A stretch of 64,000 nt of DNA, taken from Magnetococcales bacterium HCHbin5. Lineage in GTDB: Bacteria; Pseudomonadota; Magnetococcia; Magnetococcales; Magnetaquicoccaceae. This document shows, one piece after another, positions 51,501-60,904 of this stretch. The stretch covers positions 23,109 through 87,108 of the forward strand of contig PEAG01000005.1 in NCBI GenBank assembly GCA_002753505.1, in the 5' to 3' direction. How positions within the stretch are numbered: the first letter of the stretch is position 1; each line of letters begins with the position of its first letter. The notes beneath the pieces were generated by a model that made no database searches, was not told where the DNA came from, and saw only the letters and a program-made list of their open reading frames with translations. Made by a program: the position numbers and the translations under genes.

Positions 51501-52178
51501 CAGTATCACGAGGAGTTGCAGCGGTACGGTTTAAAAACCATTGCCGAAGTCAAGCTTTTTGGTTCATATAACTCGGCAGTGGAGGAGCCCCTTGCCGTTT
51601 TTGGCCGCGAGGGGCGACGGGGAGGCGGCGATGAGCTGTTTGCCCGGGTCGCGGGCATGCTGAGTGCCCGCAAGCTGCACCGGACCAAAAAAGGGGACCG
51701 CATGGCTTTCCTGACCCTGGAAGATGCGGATGCCCAGATTGAAATTACCGTTTTTGCCGATGTCTATCAGGCCAGCAGTACCCTGTTGGAAGAGGCGGCG
51801 GCCGGGATGGGGGGCGATGGCTCGTTGGCGGTGGGGGGACGGGTTTTGATCGTAGCCGGCAAGATGGATCGGGGAGAGGAGGAGGTCAAGCTGTTGGCCG
51901 ATGAGATCATGGAGCTGGATCGCTGGCGGCAACAACAGTGCCGGGTATTGCACCTGAAGAGCGATCTGCTGCTGTTGACCGATGCCGTCATGACCCGGTT
52001 GAGCGAGGTGCTGGCTGAACATCGAGGTGAACTCTGCCGGGTGGTGATGGAGGTGGCGCAGCAGGAGTCGGTGGCGACCCTCCGTTTTGGCCATGCCTTT
52101 TCTGTGACACCCTCTCAGGCTCTGTTGGAGGGGGTCAAGGCGATATTGGGGCCCCACTCGGCCTTTTTTGCAGTATAG
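48570..52178 (+). CDS. dnaE: DNA polymerase III subunit alpha
   Basis: [15 protein letters not shown] PHP domain, [63 protein letters not shown]. Confidence 0.98.
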   Translation: [1202 protein letters not shown]

Positions 52179-52253
52179 CCGCCTGAAACCGGTTATGATC
52201 ATCCCCACGGCACAAAGTATAACAGACCATTCCAGAGGAATTGGACCCAAAAG

Positions 52254-53243
52254 ATGAGCCAAAATATTTCTCGTACATTCCTGGATTTTGAGCGGCCCAT
52301 TGGCGAGTTGATGGCCAAGATTGATGAGTTGCGCATGCTTTCCAACAAGTCGGACATCAACATTTCGGCCGAAATCAATCGCATGGAGGATGAGGCCCGC
52401 AACCTCACCACCCGCATTTTTTCCAAGTTGACCCCTTGGCAAAAAACCTTGCTCTCCCGCCATCCCGACCGCCCATACTCCACCGACTATCTGGGTTCGG
52501 TTTTTACCGGCTTTCGGGAGTTGCACGGGGATCGCCATTTTGGGGATGACAAGGCCATCCTGGGGGGATTGGCCATGCTTGACGGCAAGGAGGTGATGGT
52601 CATTTGCCAGGAGAAGGGGCGAGGCACTCGGGAGCGGGTGCTCTACAACTTTGGCATGCCCCGACCGGAAGGGTATCGCAAGGCGTTGCGCCTGATGAAG
52701 CTGGCGGAAAAATTCCGTCTGCCGGTTGTCACCCTGATCGATACCCCGGGGGCCTATCCGGGCAAAGAGGCGGAAGAGCGGGGTCAATCCGAGGCCATCG
52801 CCCGCAACCTGAAAGAGATGGTGGCCTTGCGGACGCCGGTGGTCTCGGTGGTGATCGGGGAGGGGGGCTCCGGGGGGGCGTTGGCACTGGGGGTGGGCAA
52901 TCGGGTGTTGATGATGCAGTATGCCATCTATTCGGTCATCTCTCCCGAGGGGTGCGCCTCCATCCTGTGGAAAGATTCGGGCAAGGCGGAACTGGCGGCA
53001 GAGGCACTTAAAATTACCGCAGAAGAGATCATGGAGCTGGGTCTGATCGATGGCATTATTCCCGAGCCCATCGGCGGGGCCCATCGACAATTTGAGGTGG
53101 CGGCCGCAACCCTGCGAAGCCATATCAGTCGTCATGTGCAAGAGCTCTCCACCCAATCCCCGGAGCAACTGGTGGAGGAGCGGTTCAAAAAGTTTATGGC
53201 GATGGGGGTGGTTTTGGAGGGTGAAAAACTTGGCACAACATGA
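52254..53243 (+). CDS. accA: acetyl-CoA carboxylase carboxyltransferase subunit alpha
   Basis: [67 protein letters not shown]. Confidence 0.97.
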   Translation: MSQNISRTFLDFERPIGELMAKIDELRMLSNKSDINISAEINRMEDEARNLTTRIFSKLTPWQKTLLSRHPDRPYSTDYLGSVFTGFRELHGDRHFGDDKAILGGLAMLDGKEVMVICQEKGRGTRERVLYNFGMPRPEGYRKALRLMKLAEKFRLPVVTLIDTPGAYPGKEAEERGQSEAIARNLKEMVALRTPVVSVVIGEGGSGGALALGVGNRVLMMQYAIYSVISPEGCASILWKDSGKAELAAEALKITAEEIMELGLIDGIIPEPIGGAHRQFEVAAATLRSHISRHVQELSTQSPEQLVEERFKKFMAMGVVLEGEKLGTT

Positions 53244-54024
53244 TACGAAGCCGTTGCAGGATGTGCAGGCACAGAAGGATTCCAGGCGTCTCAGCATCGA
53301 CAAGGTGGGGGTGAAGGATATCCGTTATCCCATCCTGGTGCGGGACCGGGATCGGGGCCAGCAGCACACCATTGCCTCCGTGAACATGTACGTCAAACTG
53401 CCCCATCAGTTCAAGGGGACGCACATGTCCCGTTTCCTGGAGGTGTTGGCTGAGCAGAATGAGACCATTTCGGTGGAAAATGTGCCGGATATTTTGCGCA
53501 AGATTCAGGCTTGCCTGAATGCGGAAGAGGCCTACATTGAGCTGGAATTTCCCTATTTTATCCGCAAGGAGGCTCCGGTTTCCAAGGCTTCCGCCCTGAT
53601 GGATTATCAGGTGCGCTTTTCGGGGGTTTGCGTCGGGAAAAGCTATCAGCTCACCCTGGGGGTGAGGGTGCCGGTAACCTCTTTGTGTCCCTGCTCCAAG
53701 GAGATTTCCCAGTATGGTGCCCACAATCAGCGTTCCCATGTCACCGTCACCTTGCGCTATAAAAAATTTATCTGGGTGGAGGAGATTATTGAGCTGGTTG
53801 AAAAGCATGCCTCCTGTGAACTCTATGCCATCCTGAAGCGGCCCGACGAAAAATATGTAACAGAAAAGGCCTATGAAAATCCGCGCTTTGTAGAGGATAT
53901 TGTCCGCTCGGTGGCGGCCGATCTCGAAAAGGATCCCCGCATCACCCTGTTTACGGTCGAGTCGGAAAATTTTGAATCCATCCATAACCATTCCGCCTAT
54001 GCCTTCATATCCGGGGGCGACTAG
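53230..54024 (+). CDS. folE2: GTP cyclohydrolase FolE2
   Basis: [53 protein letters not shown]; start is GTG 53221 or TTG 53230 inside the accA end. Confidence 0.92.
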   Translation: MAQHDTKPLQDVQAQKDSRRLSIDKVGVKDIRYPILVRDRDRGQQHTIASVNMYVKLPHQFKGTHMSRFLEVLAEQNETISVENVPDILRKIQACLNAEEAYIELEFPYFIRKEAPVSKASALMDYQVRFSGVCVGKSYQLTLGVRVPVTSLCPCSKEISQYGAHNQRSHVTVTLRYKKFIWVEEIIELVEKHASCELYAILKRPDEKYVTEKAYENPRFVEDIVRSVAADLEKDPRITLFTVESENFESIHNHSAYAFISGGD

Positions 54025-54034
54025 AGGAGTTGTC

Positions 54035-55738
54035 ATGCACTTCAGCAAAACGTTGATTCCAACCTTGAAAGAGGATCCGGTGGATGCCCAGGTGATCTCC
54101 CATCGCCTGATGTTGCGGGCCGGTTTGATTCGCCCCCTGGGGGCCGGCATCTACACTTGGTTGCCTTTGGGGTTGCGGGTGCTGCGCAAAGTGGAGGCCA
54201 TTGTCCGGCAGGAGATGGACCAGGCTGGGGCGCAGGAGGTGTTGATGCCCGCCGTCCAGCCGGGAGAGCTTTGGCAGGAGTCTGGTCGCTGGGAGCAGTA
54301 TGGCAAGGAGTTGCTCCGTTTTGTCGACCGTCATGACCGGCAGTGCTGTTTTGGTCCCACCCATGAGGAGGTGATTGCCGATCTGGTACGGCGGGAGATT
54401 CGCTCCTATCGGCAGTTGCCGGCCAATTTTTATCAGATTCAGACCAAGTTCCGGGACGAAATCCGGCCCCGGTTTGGCATCATGCGGGGGCGGGAATTTT
54501 TGATGAAGGATGCCTACTCCTTCGATCTGGATCAGGCTGGTCTGGATGTCAGTTATCAGACCATGTTTGAAACCTATCAGCGTATTTTTAATCGCTGTGG
54601 GTTGGCGTTTCGGGCGGTGGAGGCGGATACCGGTTCGATTGGGGGGGCCTCTTCCCATGAGTTTCACGTGTTGGCAGATTCCGGTGAGGATGTCATCGTC
54701 TCCTGTGATCAGTGTGGCTATGCGGCCAATTTGGAAAAGGCGGTGGCGGCGCATGTGGAGGCTGGGGCGGTTGAGTCGCTGGAGGAGATGCAGCGGGTTG
54801 CCACCCCGGGCCAGAAAAGCATCGAAGCGGTGGCACAGTTTCTAAAGATTCCGACCTCGCGTCTGGTCAAATCCTTGTTGGTTGAAACGGCTGCCGGGCC
54901 GGTTCTGTTGCTGTTGCGCGGGGATCATGCCTTGAATCTGGTCAAGGCCGCGGCGGCGTTGGCGGTCTCTCAATTGACCATTCCTGAACCGGAGCGGGCG
55001 GCTCAGTTGGCGGGGGTGGAGATGGGGTCCATGGGACCGGTGGGAAGCCGGTTGCCGATTTTGGCTGACCAAGCGGTGCAAGGGTTGCGCAACTTTGTCT
55101 GTGGTGCCAACGAGTCGGGCTGGCATTTGCAGCATGTCAACTGGGGGCGGGATCTGCCGCTGCCTGCCTTTGCGGATTTGCGGAATGTGGTGGCGGGGGA
55201 GCCCTGTGCCCGTTGTGCCGGTGGTCGCTTGGTGCGGCACCAGGGTATTGAGGTGGGGCATGTTTTCAAGTTGGGTGATAAATATTCCCAGGCATTGGGG
55301 GTTCGGGTGTTGGACCGCCAGGGGTTGGAGCAGACCTTGGTGATGGGATGCTATGGGATTGGGGTATCCCGCATCGTGGCGGCGGCCATTGAGCAGAACT
55401 ATGATCAAAACGGTATCATATGGCCCAAGGCGTTGGCTCCTTTTCAGCTGGAGTTGATTGTGCTCAACCCCAGGGAGGCACAGGAGGTGGCAGCAGCGGA
55501 GGGGTTGTATCAGGCCCTGTTGGCGGACGGGGTGGAGGTGCTGTTGGATGACCGGGATGAGCGTGCGGGTGTCAAGTTCAAGGATGCGGACCTGTTGGGT
55601 ATTCCTTTGCGGTTGCTGGTGGGGGGGCGTTCTTTCAAGGAGGGGATGGTAGAGTTGCAATCCCGTCGCGGGGATCTGTCGGAGCGGTTGCCGCTGGCGA
55701 CAGCGTTGTCGTCGGTTATGGCTTTGCTGGGGAGTTGA
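54035..55738 (+). CDS. proS: prolyl-tRNA synthetase
   Basis: MHFSKTLIPTLKEDPVDAQVISHRLMLRAGLIRPLGAGIYTWLPLGLRVLRKVE; FGPTHEEVIADLVR; YbaK-type insertion; anticodon domain. Confidence 0.97.
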   Translation: MHFSKTLIPTLKEDPVDAQVISHRLMLRAGLIRPLGAGIYTWLPLGLRVLRKVEAIVRQEMDQAGAQEVLMPAVQPGELWQESGRWEQYGKELLRFVDRHDRQCCFGPTHEEVIADLVRREIRSYRQLPANFYQIQTKFRDEIRPRFGIMRGREFLMKDAYSFDLDQAGLDVSYQTMFETYQRIFNRCGLAFRAVEADTGSIGGASSHEFHVLADSGEDVIVSCDQCGYAANLEKAVAAHVEAGAVESLEEMQRVATPGQKSIEAVAQFLKIPTSRLVKSLLVETAAGPVLLLLRGDHALNLVKAAAALAVSQLTIPEPERAAQLAGVEMGSMGPVGSRLPILADQAVQGLRNFVCGANESGWHLQHVNWGRDLPLPAFADLRNVVAGEPCARCAGGRLVRHQGIEVGHVFKLGDKYSQALGVRVLDRQGLEQTLVMGCYGIGVSRIVAAAIEQNYDQNGIIWPKALAPFQLELIVLNPREAQEVAAAEGLYQALLADGVEVLLDDRDERAGVKFKDADLLGIPLRLLVGGRSFKEGMVELQSRRGDLSERLPLATALSSVMALLGS

Positions 55739-55741
55739 ACG

Positions 55742-56074
55742 ATGGGGAATGAGGCCGAGCTTGAGGCGATGATTGTCGCTTTGGTCACCGAAAAGTTGCG
55801 GGATTTGGTGCAGGAGTCGGTGCAGAGTTGGGGACCGGCGTTGCTGGCTGAGCAGGTGCGGGCCGAGATCGAGCGGATCAAAGGGGCGTCAGAGGTCGAG
55901 GCTCGGGCAGTTGTCGAGCCGGCGGAGCCGTATGAGGGGTTTGACGAGCAGGTGTGCGCGCTGTTCAGGCCGCAGATTTATGCGTTGGCCCGGCAGCTTG
56001 CCAGTCGGGAGGTTGCGTATGCGTTGCCGGAGGTGGCAGAGCAGATGATCCTGGCGGAGTTGGAGCGGTTGTAG
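55742..56074 (+). CDS. hypothetical protein
   Basis: 110 aa, 3 nt downstream of proS; no recognised family. Confidence 0.55.
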   Translation: MGNEAELEAMIVALVTEKLRDLVQESVQSWGPALLAEQVRAEIERIKGASEVEARAVVEPAEPYEGFDEQVCALFRPQIYALARQLASREVAYALPEVAEQMILAELERL

Positions 56075-56143
56075 CCGCCGACGCACGGATGACAATCCAA
56101 TCGCCTTTTCATGGATCTGCAGCAACGGCGGCCTGTATTGGCA

Positions 56144-57814
56144 CTATGGCTGCGGTGTATAGTCGACGGTCGCGTACAAAATGGTCTCCCACTCCAGCGT
56201 CGTATAGTGATCAAGGAACAGGTGGTATCCCAGTCCCAACCCCTTGATCCACTCGGCCAACACGTATAAATCTTCCGGTTTATGATAGATGCTGATGGCC
56301 AGCTTTGGTCTGAATTGCCGAATGGTCGACTCTGCACCTTGCAGTGCTTTCAACTCAACCCCTTCCACATCCAGCTTCAAAAAATCAACCCGTTTGATGG
56401 TGCCCTTGGCCACGAGTCCATCAATGGAGGCCAAAGGAATATCGCCTGAACTGATGCGGAACCCACTATCCATTGCCCCGATAGAGACAGAGGGAGCCTC
56501 GTAGTCCACATCAGACAGGCCATAATTGAATAAAACCGCGTTGTCCAGAGCGTTGATTTCCAGATTGCGCTTGACCAGCCTGATATGGTCCTGAACCGGA
56601 TCAAAGCTGTATACACAACCCTGGGCCCCAACAGCCAGGGCAAAGCGCAGGGTGGTTTCGCCCGTATAGGTACCTGCATCCACAGCGTAATCCCCGGCTT
56701 CTGGTTGGATGCTGACACCACCCCGGTTATAGAAATACTGGCTCATGTAAAATGCAAAGAATATATCAATAAAATGGCAATGGATACGAACCAGCCGTTC
56801 CTGAAACATGAACTTGTAATATTTGACAGGGTAGATCGTGACGGCAGAACTTTGCTGCAGCTCCTCGTCATTGGCAACCTCTTTCTGCATTCTGTCCCAG
56901 AGCTGCCAATAACCGGGCGAGTCCGTTGGCAGACGCACATGAGTGGGGCCGGCAATCCGGTATCGTAGCAGATCGATAAACAGACTTTTCGATTGCAGGT
57001 TTGCGTATTGTTGCCAGGCGTGGCAAAGATTTTCATGGTTATCCACGACCCATTCCAACCAATGGGCATGGGACAAGGCATTCTCCGCACTCGCTTTTCT
57101 CCAACCGGGTACCAGTACTTCTTTCCTGTGTTCTATCTCTGTTGGATTTTCTGGTATGGCGCGATACATATCCTGAAAGGTCAGCAGGTATATATATTTT
57201 AAAAATCCACGCTCAGGGCCCAGTTTGTATTGTGCCAGCGTACTATCCATCATGTGATTTAACAGCCAGTCATGCCCGTCCACTTGCCACTTGTTCCTGC
57301 CGATGGTTTCAACAGCAGAACGAATCTCTTCAACACCACGACCAAGGCGCAACAGGGACAACAGCAACTCCATGGATTCGGCGAGATACAACAACAGCAT
57401 CTTTGTCATCTGCTTCCGCTCATTTTGTAGCGGCTCGATAAGTACATTCACAACATCGGGTGCCGGTATACCGGCTATAAAAAAACCAATCGCGGAATCC
57501 AATAAAGGCTTCAATCGTTCCTGCAATTTGGTATTCGTTTCAATCGTCGAACGTGATTTTGTATAGGTATTGCAGGCCGCTTCAGCCACCTTCACACTGA
57601 CGCCCCTCTCTATCAATGCCTGTTTCAGGTGATCGGGCGATACGCCAGAATCCGTGACGGATCTCATGTACTTGACCAGATAAACGCAGGTATTGACAAT
57701 ATCCGTGCCGATTCCGCGTTGAGCCGAAACCGCTTGAATATCATCGACAGAGACCCCGGCATTCAATTGGGATATGACAAAAATAAGAGACTCTTCTCTG
57801 CTCAGGGCTTCCAT
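56144..57814 (-). CDS. FkbM-type methyltransferase with long helical N-terminal extension
   Basis: C-terminal DAGTYTGETTLRFALAVG.....YSFDPVQDHIRLVKRNLEIN......VDFLKLDVEGVELKALQGA.....LAISIYHKPEDL is FkbM-like; about 350 aa N-terminus unassigned. Confidence 0.85.
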   Translation of the reverse strand: MEALSREESLIFVISQLNAGVSVDDIQAVSAQRGIGTDIVNTCVYLVKYMRSVTDSGVSPDHLKQALIERGVSVKVAEAACNTYTKSRSTIETNTKLQERLKPLLDSAIGFFIAGIPAPDVVNVLIEPLQNERKQMTKMLLLYLAESMELLLSLLRLGRGVEEIRSAVETIGRNKWQVDGHDWLLNHMMDSTLAQYKLGPERGFLKYIYLLTFQDMYRAIPENPTEIEHRKEVLVPGWRKASAENALSHAHWLEWVVDNHENLCHAWQQYANLQSKSLFIDLLRYRIAGPTHVRLPTDSPGYWQLWDRMQKEVANDEELQQSSAVTIYPVKYYKFMFQERLVRIHCHFIDIFFAFYMSQYFYNRGGVSIQPEAGDYAVDAGTYTGETTLRFALAVGAQGCVYSFDPVQDHIRLVKRNLEINALDNAVLFNYGLSDVDYEAPSVSIGAMDSGFRISSGDIPLASIDGLVAKGTIKRVDFLKLDVEGVELKALQGAESTIRQFRPKLAISIYHKPEDLYVLAEWIKGLGLGYHLFLDHYTTLEWETILYATVDYTPQP

Positions 57815-57868
57815 TTTTTATTGTCCTTTACTCGTAATGCCAAGTTCCGCAGGCGCATTTCTTATATA

Positions 57869-57917
57869 CAGGGGGCCTGCCCCCGTACCTGCCTGGGGAG
57901 ATGACCTCCCCGGCTCC
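57869..57917. repeat. nested hairpin repeat, degenerate copy upstream of the methyltransferase gene
   Basis: CAGGGGGCCTGCCCCCGTACCTGCCTGGGGAGATGACCTCCCCGG. Confidence 0.6.
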
Positions 57918-58089
57918 ATGATCGTTTGCCTGCCAATCAGGGTGACCGGACTGTTACGCCCCCTCGGAGATAGAAACGGGTTGCGCTGGGACAGGATCGG
58001 GACGGGTTGTGGGACAAGAGAGACCCCACCGACGTCGACTGCTGCCGTCACCAGGCGAAGGAGATCGATCGCTACCGCGGGCCACTACA

Positions 58090-58287
58090 CTACCGGTTGG
58101 CCAACAGATGAGGGTGATGGAGAGAGATCGCACGGGCTGCCTGTTGAACTTTTTCCAGCCCCGCCCTGAGCCGGAAAAACAGCAGCATCCCTTCATCCAG
58201 GCTTTCCCAACAGAGGGTACGCAGCCTTCTGTTAAATTTTTCAGAAACACCGGACAACGCCACGGTTACGGTTGCTCTGCTGTTCAT
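58090..58287 (-). CDS. hypothetical small protein (65 aa)
   Basis: ATG at 58287 preceded by AGGAG with suitable spacing (CCAGGAGAAAAGCATATG). Confidence 0.45.
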   Translation of the reverse strand: MNSRATVTVALSGVSEKFNRRLRTLCWESLDEGMLLFFRLRAGLEKVQQAARAISLHHPHLLANR

Positions 58288-58449
58288 ATGCTTTTCTCCT
58301 GGAAGATGACCGCGCCGGGTCGTTGAGGAGAGAAGAAGCAGCTTTTGTGCCGTCTGTCATTTTGTTGAAAAACACAACCAAAAACAGTCCATTCGAGCAG
58401 CAACTGTGGGGCACTGGAGCCAGAATGTCGAAACGATGACGCTGTTTCT

Positions 58450-59601
58450 TTACAGGCGCATCTTCAAGATGGCCGCTACTGCGCTGCCGTCGATATTACC
58501 CTGCTCTCCCAATCGAACCTGCCGCGCCGCCAACCGGTTGGATACTGCCTCAACCGCCTCCATGCCCAGGCCATAGTCGGACAGTCGGGTCTTGACACCC
58601 ACCTCCTGAAAAAAGGCTACCGTTTTTTCAATGGCCGCAGTCGCCAACGCTTCGGCAGAACCATTATCCATCCCCCAAACCCGACGGGCATATTGAACCA
58701 ACTTTTCCTGTTTTGCCGCCTGATTGTAACGCAAGACACCGGGCAAAACCACAGCCAGAGATTGACCATGATCCAGGCCATAGAGGGCGGTCAATTCATG
58801 GCCGATCAGATGGGTGGACCAATCCTGCGGGACACCACAGCCGATCAGACCATTCAACCCCTGGGTGGCACACCACATCAGATTGGCCCGTACCGTATAC
58901 GCCTGGGGTGTGAGCCGAACCTTTGGGGCCTCCTCAATCAGGGTCAACAGGATGGCTTCCGCCTGTCGATCCTGTAACGAAGCCTGGACGGGATAGGTGA
59001 GATATTGCTCTGTCACATGGACAAAGGTGTCGACAATGCCATTGGCGACTTGACGATCATCCAGCGAAAAGGTGGTATGGGGATCCAGAATGGCAAAACG
59101 GGGGTAGCAGTGCGGGCTGCCAAAGCCCCGCTTTTCCTGGTTGGAAAGGCGGGAAATGACGGCAAACCCATTCATTTCCGAGCCGGTGGCCGGTAGCGTC
59201 AACACACTGCCCAGGGGCAGGGCTGCCTCGATGGGGGCATTTTCAGCCACGATGCGCCAGGGATCCCCCTGGAACAGTGTAGCCGCCGCAATAAATTTGC
59301 TGCCATCCAACACCGAACCGCCCCCTACCGCCAGCAAAAAGGTGATCCCCTCCCGGCGACATAGCTCAACCGCTTTCATGCAGGTTTCATACTGCGGGTT
59401 GGGCTCCAGACCGCCAAATTCCAGCAGGGACCACCCTTGCAATGCCTCCTTGACCTGTTGATAGACCCCGTTGCGCCGAATGGAACCTTGACCATAGGTC
59501 ATCAGCAGGCGGCTCCCCGCCGGCAGCAGATCCGGCAGTTGGGCGATGGTATGGGCACCAAACAGGATATGAACCGGATTGTGATAGCTAAATGTGCGCA
59601 T
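58450..59601 (-). CDS. iron-containing alcohol dehydrogenase (YqhD/BDH-like)
   Basis: FSYHNPVHILFGAHTIAQL, LLAVGGGSVLDGSKFIAAA, LPATGSEMNGFAVIS, GLDHGQSLAVVLPGVLRYN. Confidence 0.93.
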   Translation of the reverse strand: MRTFSYHNPVHILFGAHTIAQLPDLLPAGSRLLMTYGQGSIRRNGVYQQVKEALQGWSLLEFGGLEPNPQYETCMKAVELCRREGITFLLAVGGGSVLDGSKFIAAATLFQGDPWRIVAENAPIEAALPLGSVLTLPATGSEMNGFAVISRLSNQEKRGFGSPHCYPRFAILDPHTTFSLDDRQVANGIVDTFVHVTEQYLTYPVQASLQDRQAEAILLTLIEEAPKVRLTPQAYTVRANLMWCATQGLNGLIGCGVPQDWSTHLIGHELTALYGLDHGQSLAVVLPGVLRYNQAAKQEKLVQYARRVWGMDNGSAEALATAAIEKTVAFFQEVGVKTRLSDYGLGMEAVEAVSNRLAARQVRLGEQGNIDGSAVAAILKMRL

Positions 59602-59633
59602 GGAATATTTCCTGTTGAATGGGTTGCACGAAT

Positions 59634-60836
59634 CTACTGTCGGGGTGCAGAAGGGATTTCGTCTTGCAATGGGCTGTGGGAGGCTGCAGTGGCCTTCGGT
59701 ATATGAATGGCATGCTCATCAAATCGCCCACTGAGGGCATCATGATGGCAGACCGGACAATTGATCGGCGAGGAGACGGGCGGCCTGTCAAAAACGGCTG
59801 CCTCGATGTTGAGGTGAATTTTTTGCCAGGCAGGATGGTTGGTGATGCGCTGGTCGGGATCCGGCATGAGCTTGCGAAAACGATGCGCCGCATCCGTGTT
59901 CCAGTCCTCGGCCGCATGCACCAGCAAAAAGGAGGTGATCGTTACCGCTTCCTTGCCATTCAGCGTGACAGAATGGCCAAAATGGTCATGCATGTGACTC
60001 AGCAGATTCTGCCACGCCTCTTCCGGCAACAGGCTGGGATGGATGGTCCAGTGACAGTGGCCGCACTTTTCCTGATAGGCCACAGGATAATGCAGGGGAC
60101 GCCAACCGTCCATGGGGAGCTGCCCCAGGGCCTTGGAGGTGTGATCAATGGAAAACATGAGCACCATGCCGAGGACCATGGCCCAGGCCACGTTGGCATT
60201 TCTCATCTGTTCGGTCGGTTGATCCACATCCATCGGCTTGCAACCGGTCACCATGCTTCGCAACAGAGAGACTCGCGTCAATTGAGACTCACGCCGAACG
60301 ATCCCAATATGGATGGCGACAACCACCAACAGCAGAACAGCAAGCTTTTCATGGAGTGACTGGCCATACGTTCCCGCGCTGTAACTGACCAGGGAGGCCA
60401 ACGGCCCCATGTGCTCCTCCCCCCCATAGGCCACCAAACCGGTCACCAACAGCGCGAAAACAATCAGCAGCAACAACAAACTGACCCAGGCATTGACCGG
60501 ATTCAAAGCCAGAGAACTGCTCTTGGTTTGGCCACGCCACAAAGCCCGGGCATCATCATATACTTGAGCCGGTGACTGGAAATAATGGGAAAAGCGGTTA
60601 TATTCCGATCCAACCACGCCCCAGAGCAGCCGAAACATCAGCAAACCGGCGGTCACACCCCCCAGCAACAGGTGCCGATCCAGTTGCCAAGCCGGATCAA
60701 GCCAACCCGTGATCAGGTCAGCAACCAGCAGACCGGTTACAGACCAATGAAAAAAACGGGTCGGACGATCCCATACCTCCCATTCAACAACGGAACAGGT
60801 GCGAAAATAGTGCAACATGCGCTGCCATTTGGCCAT
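59634..60836 (-). CDS. cytochrome b561-like membrane protein fused to a diheme cytochrome c-like domain
   Basis: WDRPTRFFHWSVTGLLVADLITG (cyt b N-terminus), four TM segments, then KCGHCHW and NCPVCHHD CxxCH motifs. Confidence 0.85.
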   Translation of the reverse strand: MAKWQRMLHYFRTCSVVEWEVWDRPTRFFHWSVTGLLVADLITGWLDPAWQLDRHLLLGGVTAGLLMFRLLWGVVGSEYNRFSHYFQSPAQVYDDARALWRGQTKSSSLALNPVNAWVSLLLLLIVFALLVTGLVAYGGEEHMGPLASLVSYSAGTYGQSLHEKLAVLLLVVVAIHIGIVRRESQLTRVSLLRSMVTGCKPMDVDQPTEQMRNANVAWAMVLGMVLMFSIDHTSKALGQLPMDGWRPLHYPVAYQEKCGHCHWTIHPSLLPEEAWQNLLSHMHDHFGHSVTLNGKEAVTITSFLLVHAAEDWNTDAAHRFRKLMPDPDQRITNHPAWQKIHLNIEAAVFDRPPVSSPINCPVCHHDALSGRFDEHAIHIPKATAASHSPLQDEIPSAPRQ

Positions 60837-60904
60837 GGTCTCCCCCTGTCAGGGCAGTCGACGCCAGAGAATTAAGAAGGCCCTCGGGGTAAGGATCAAT
60901 AACA

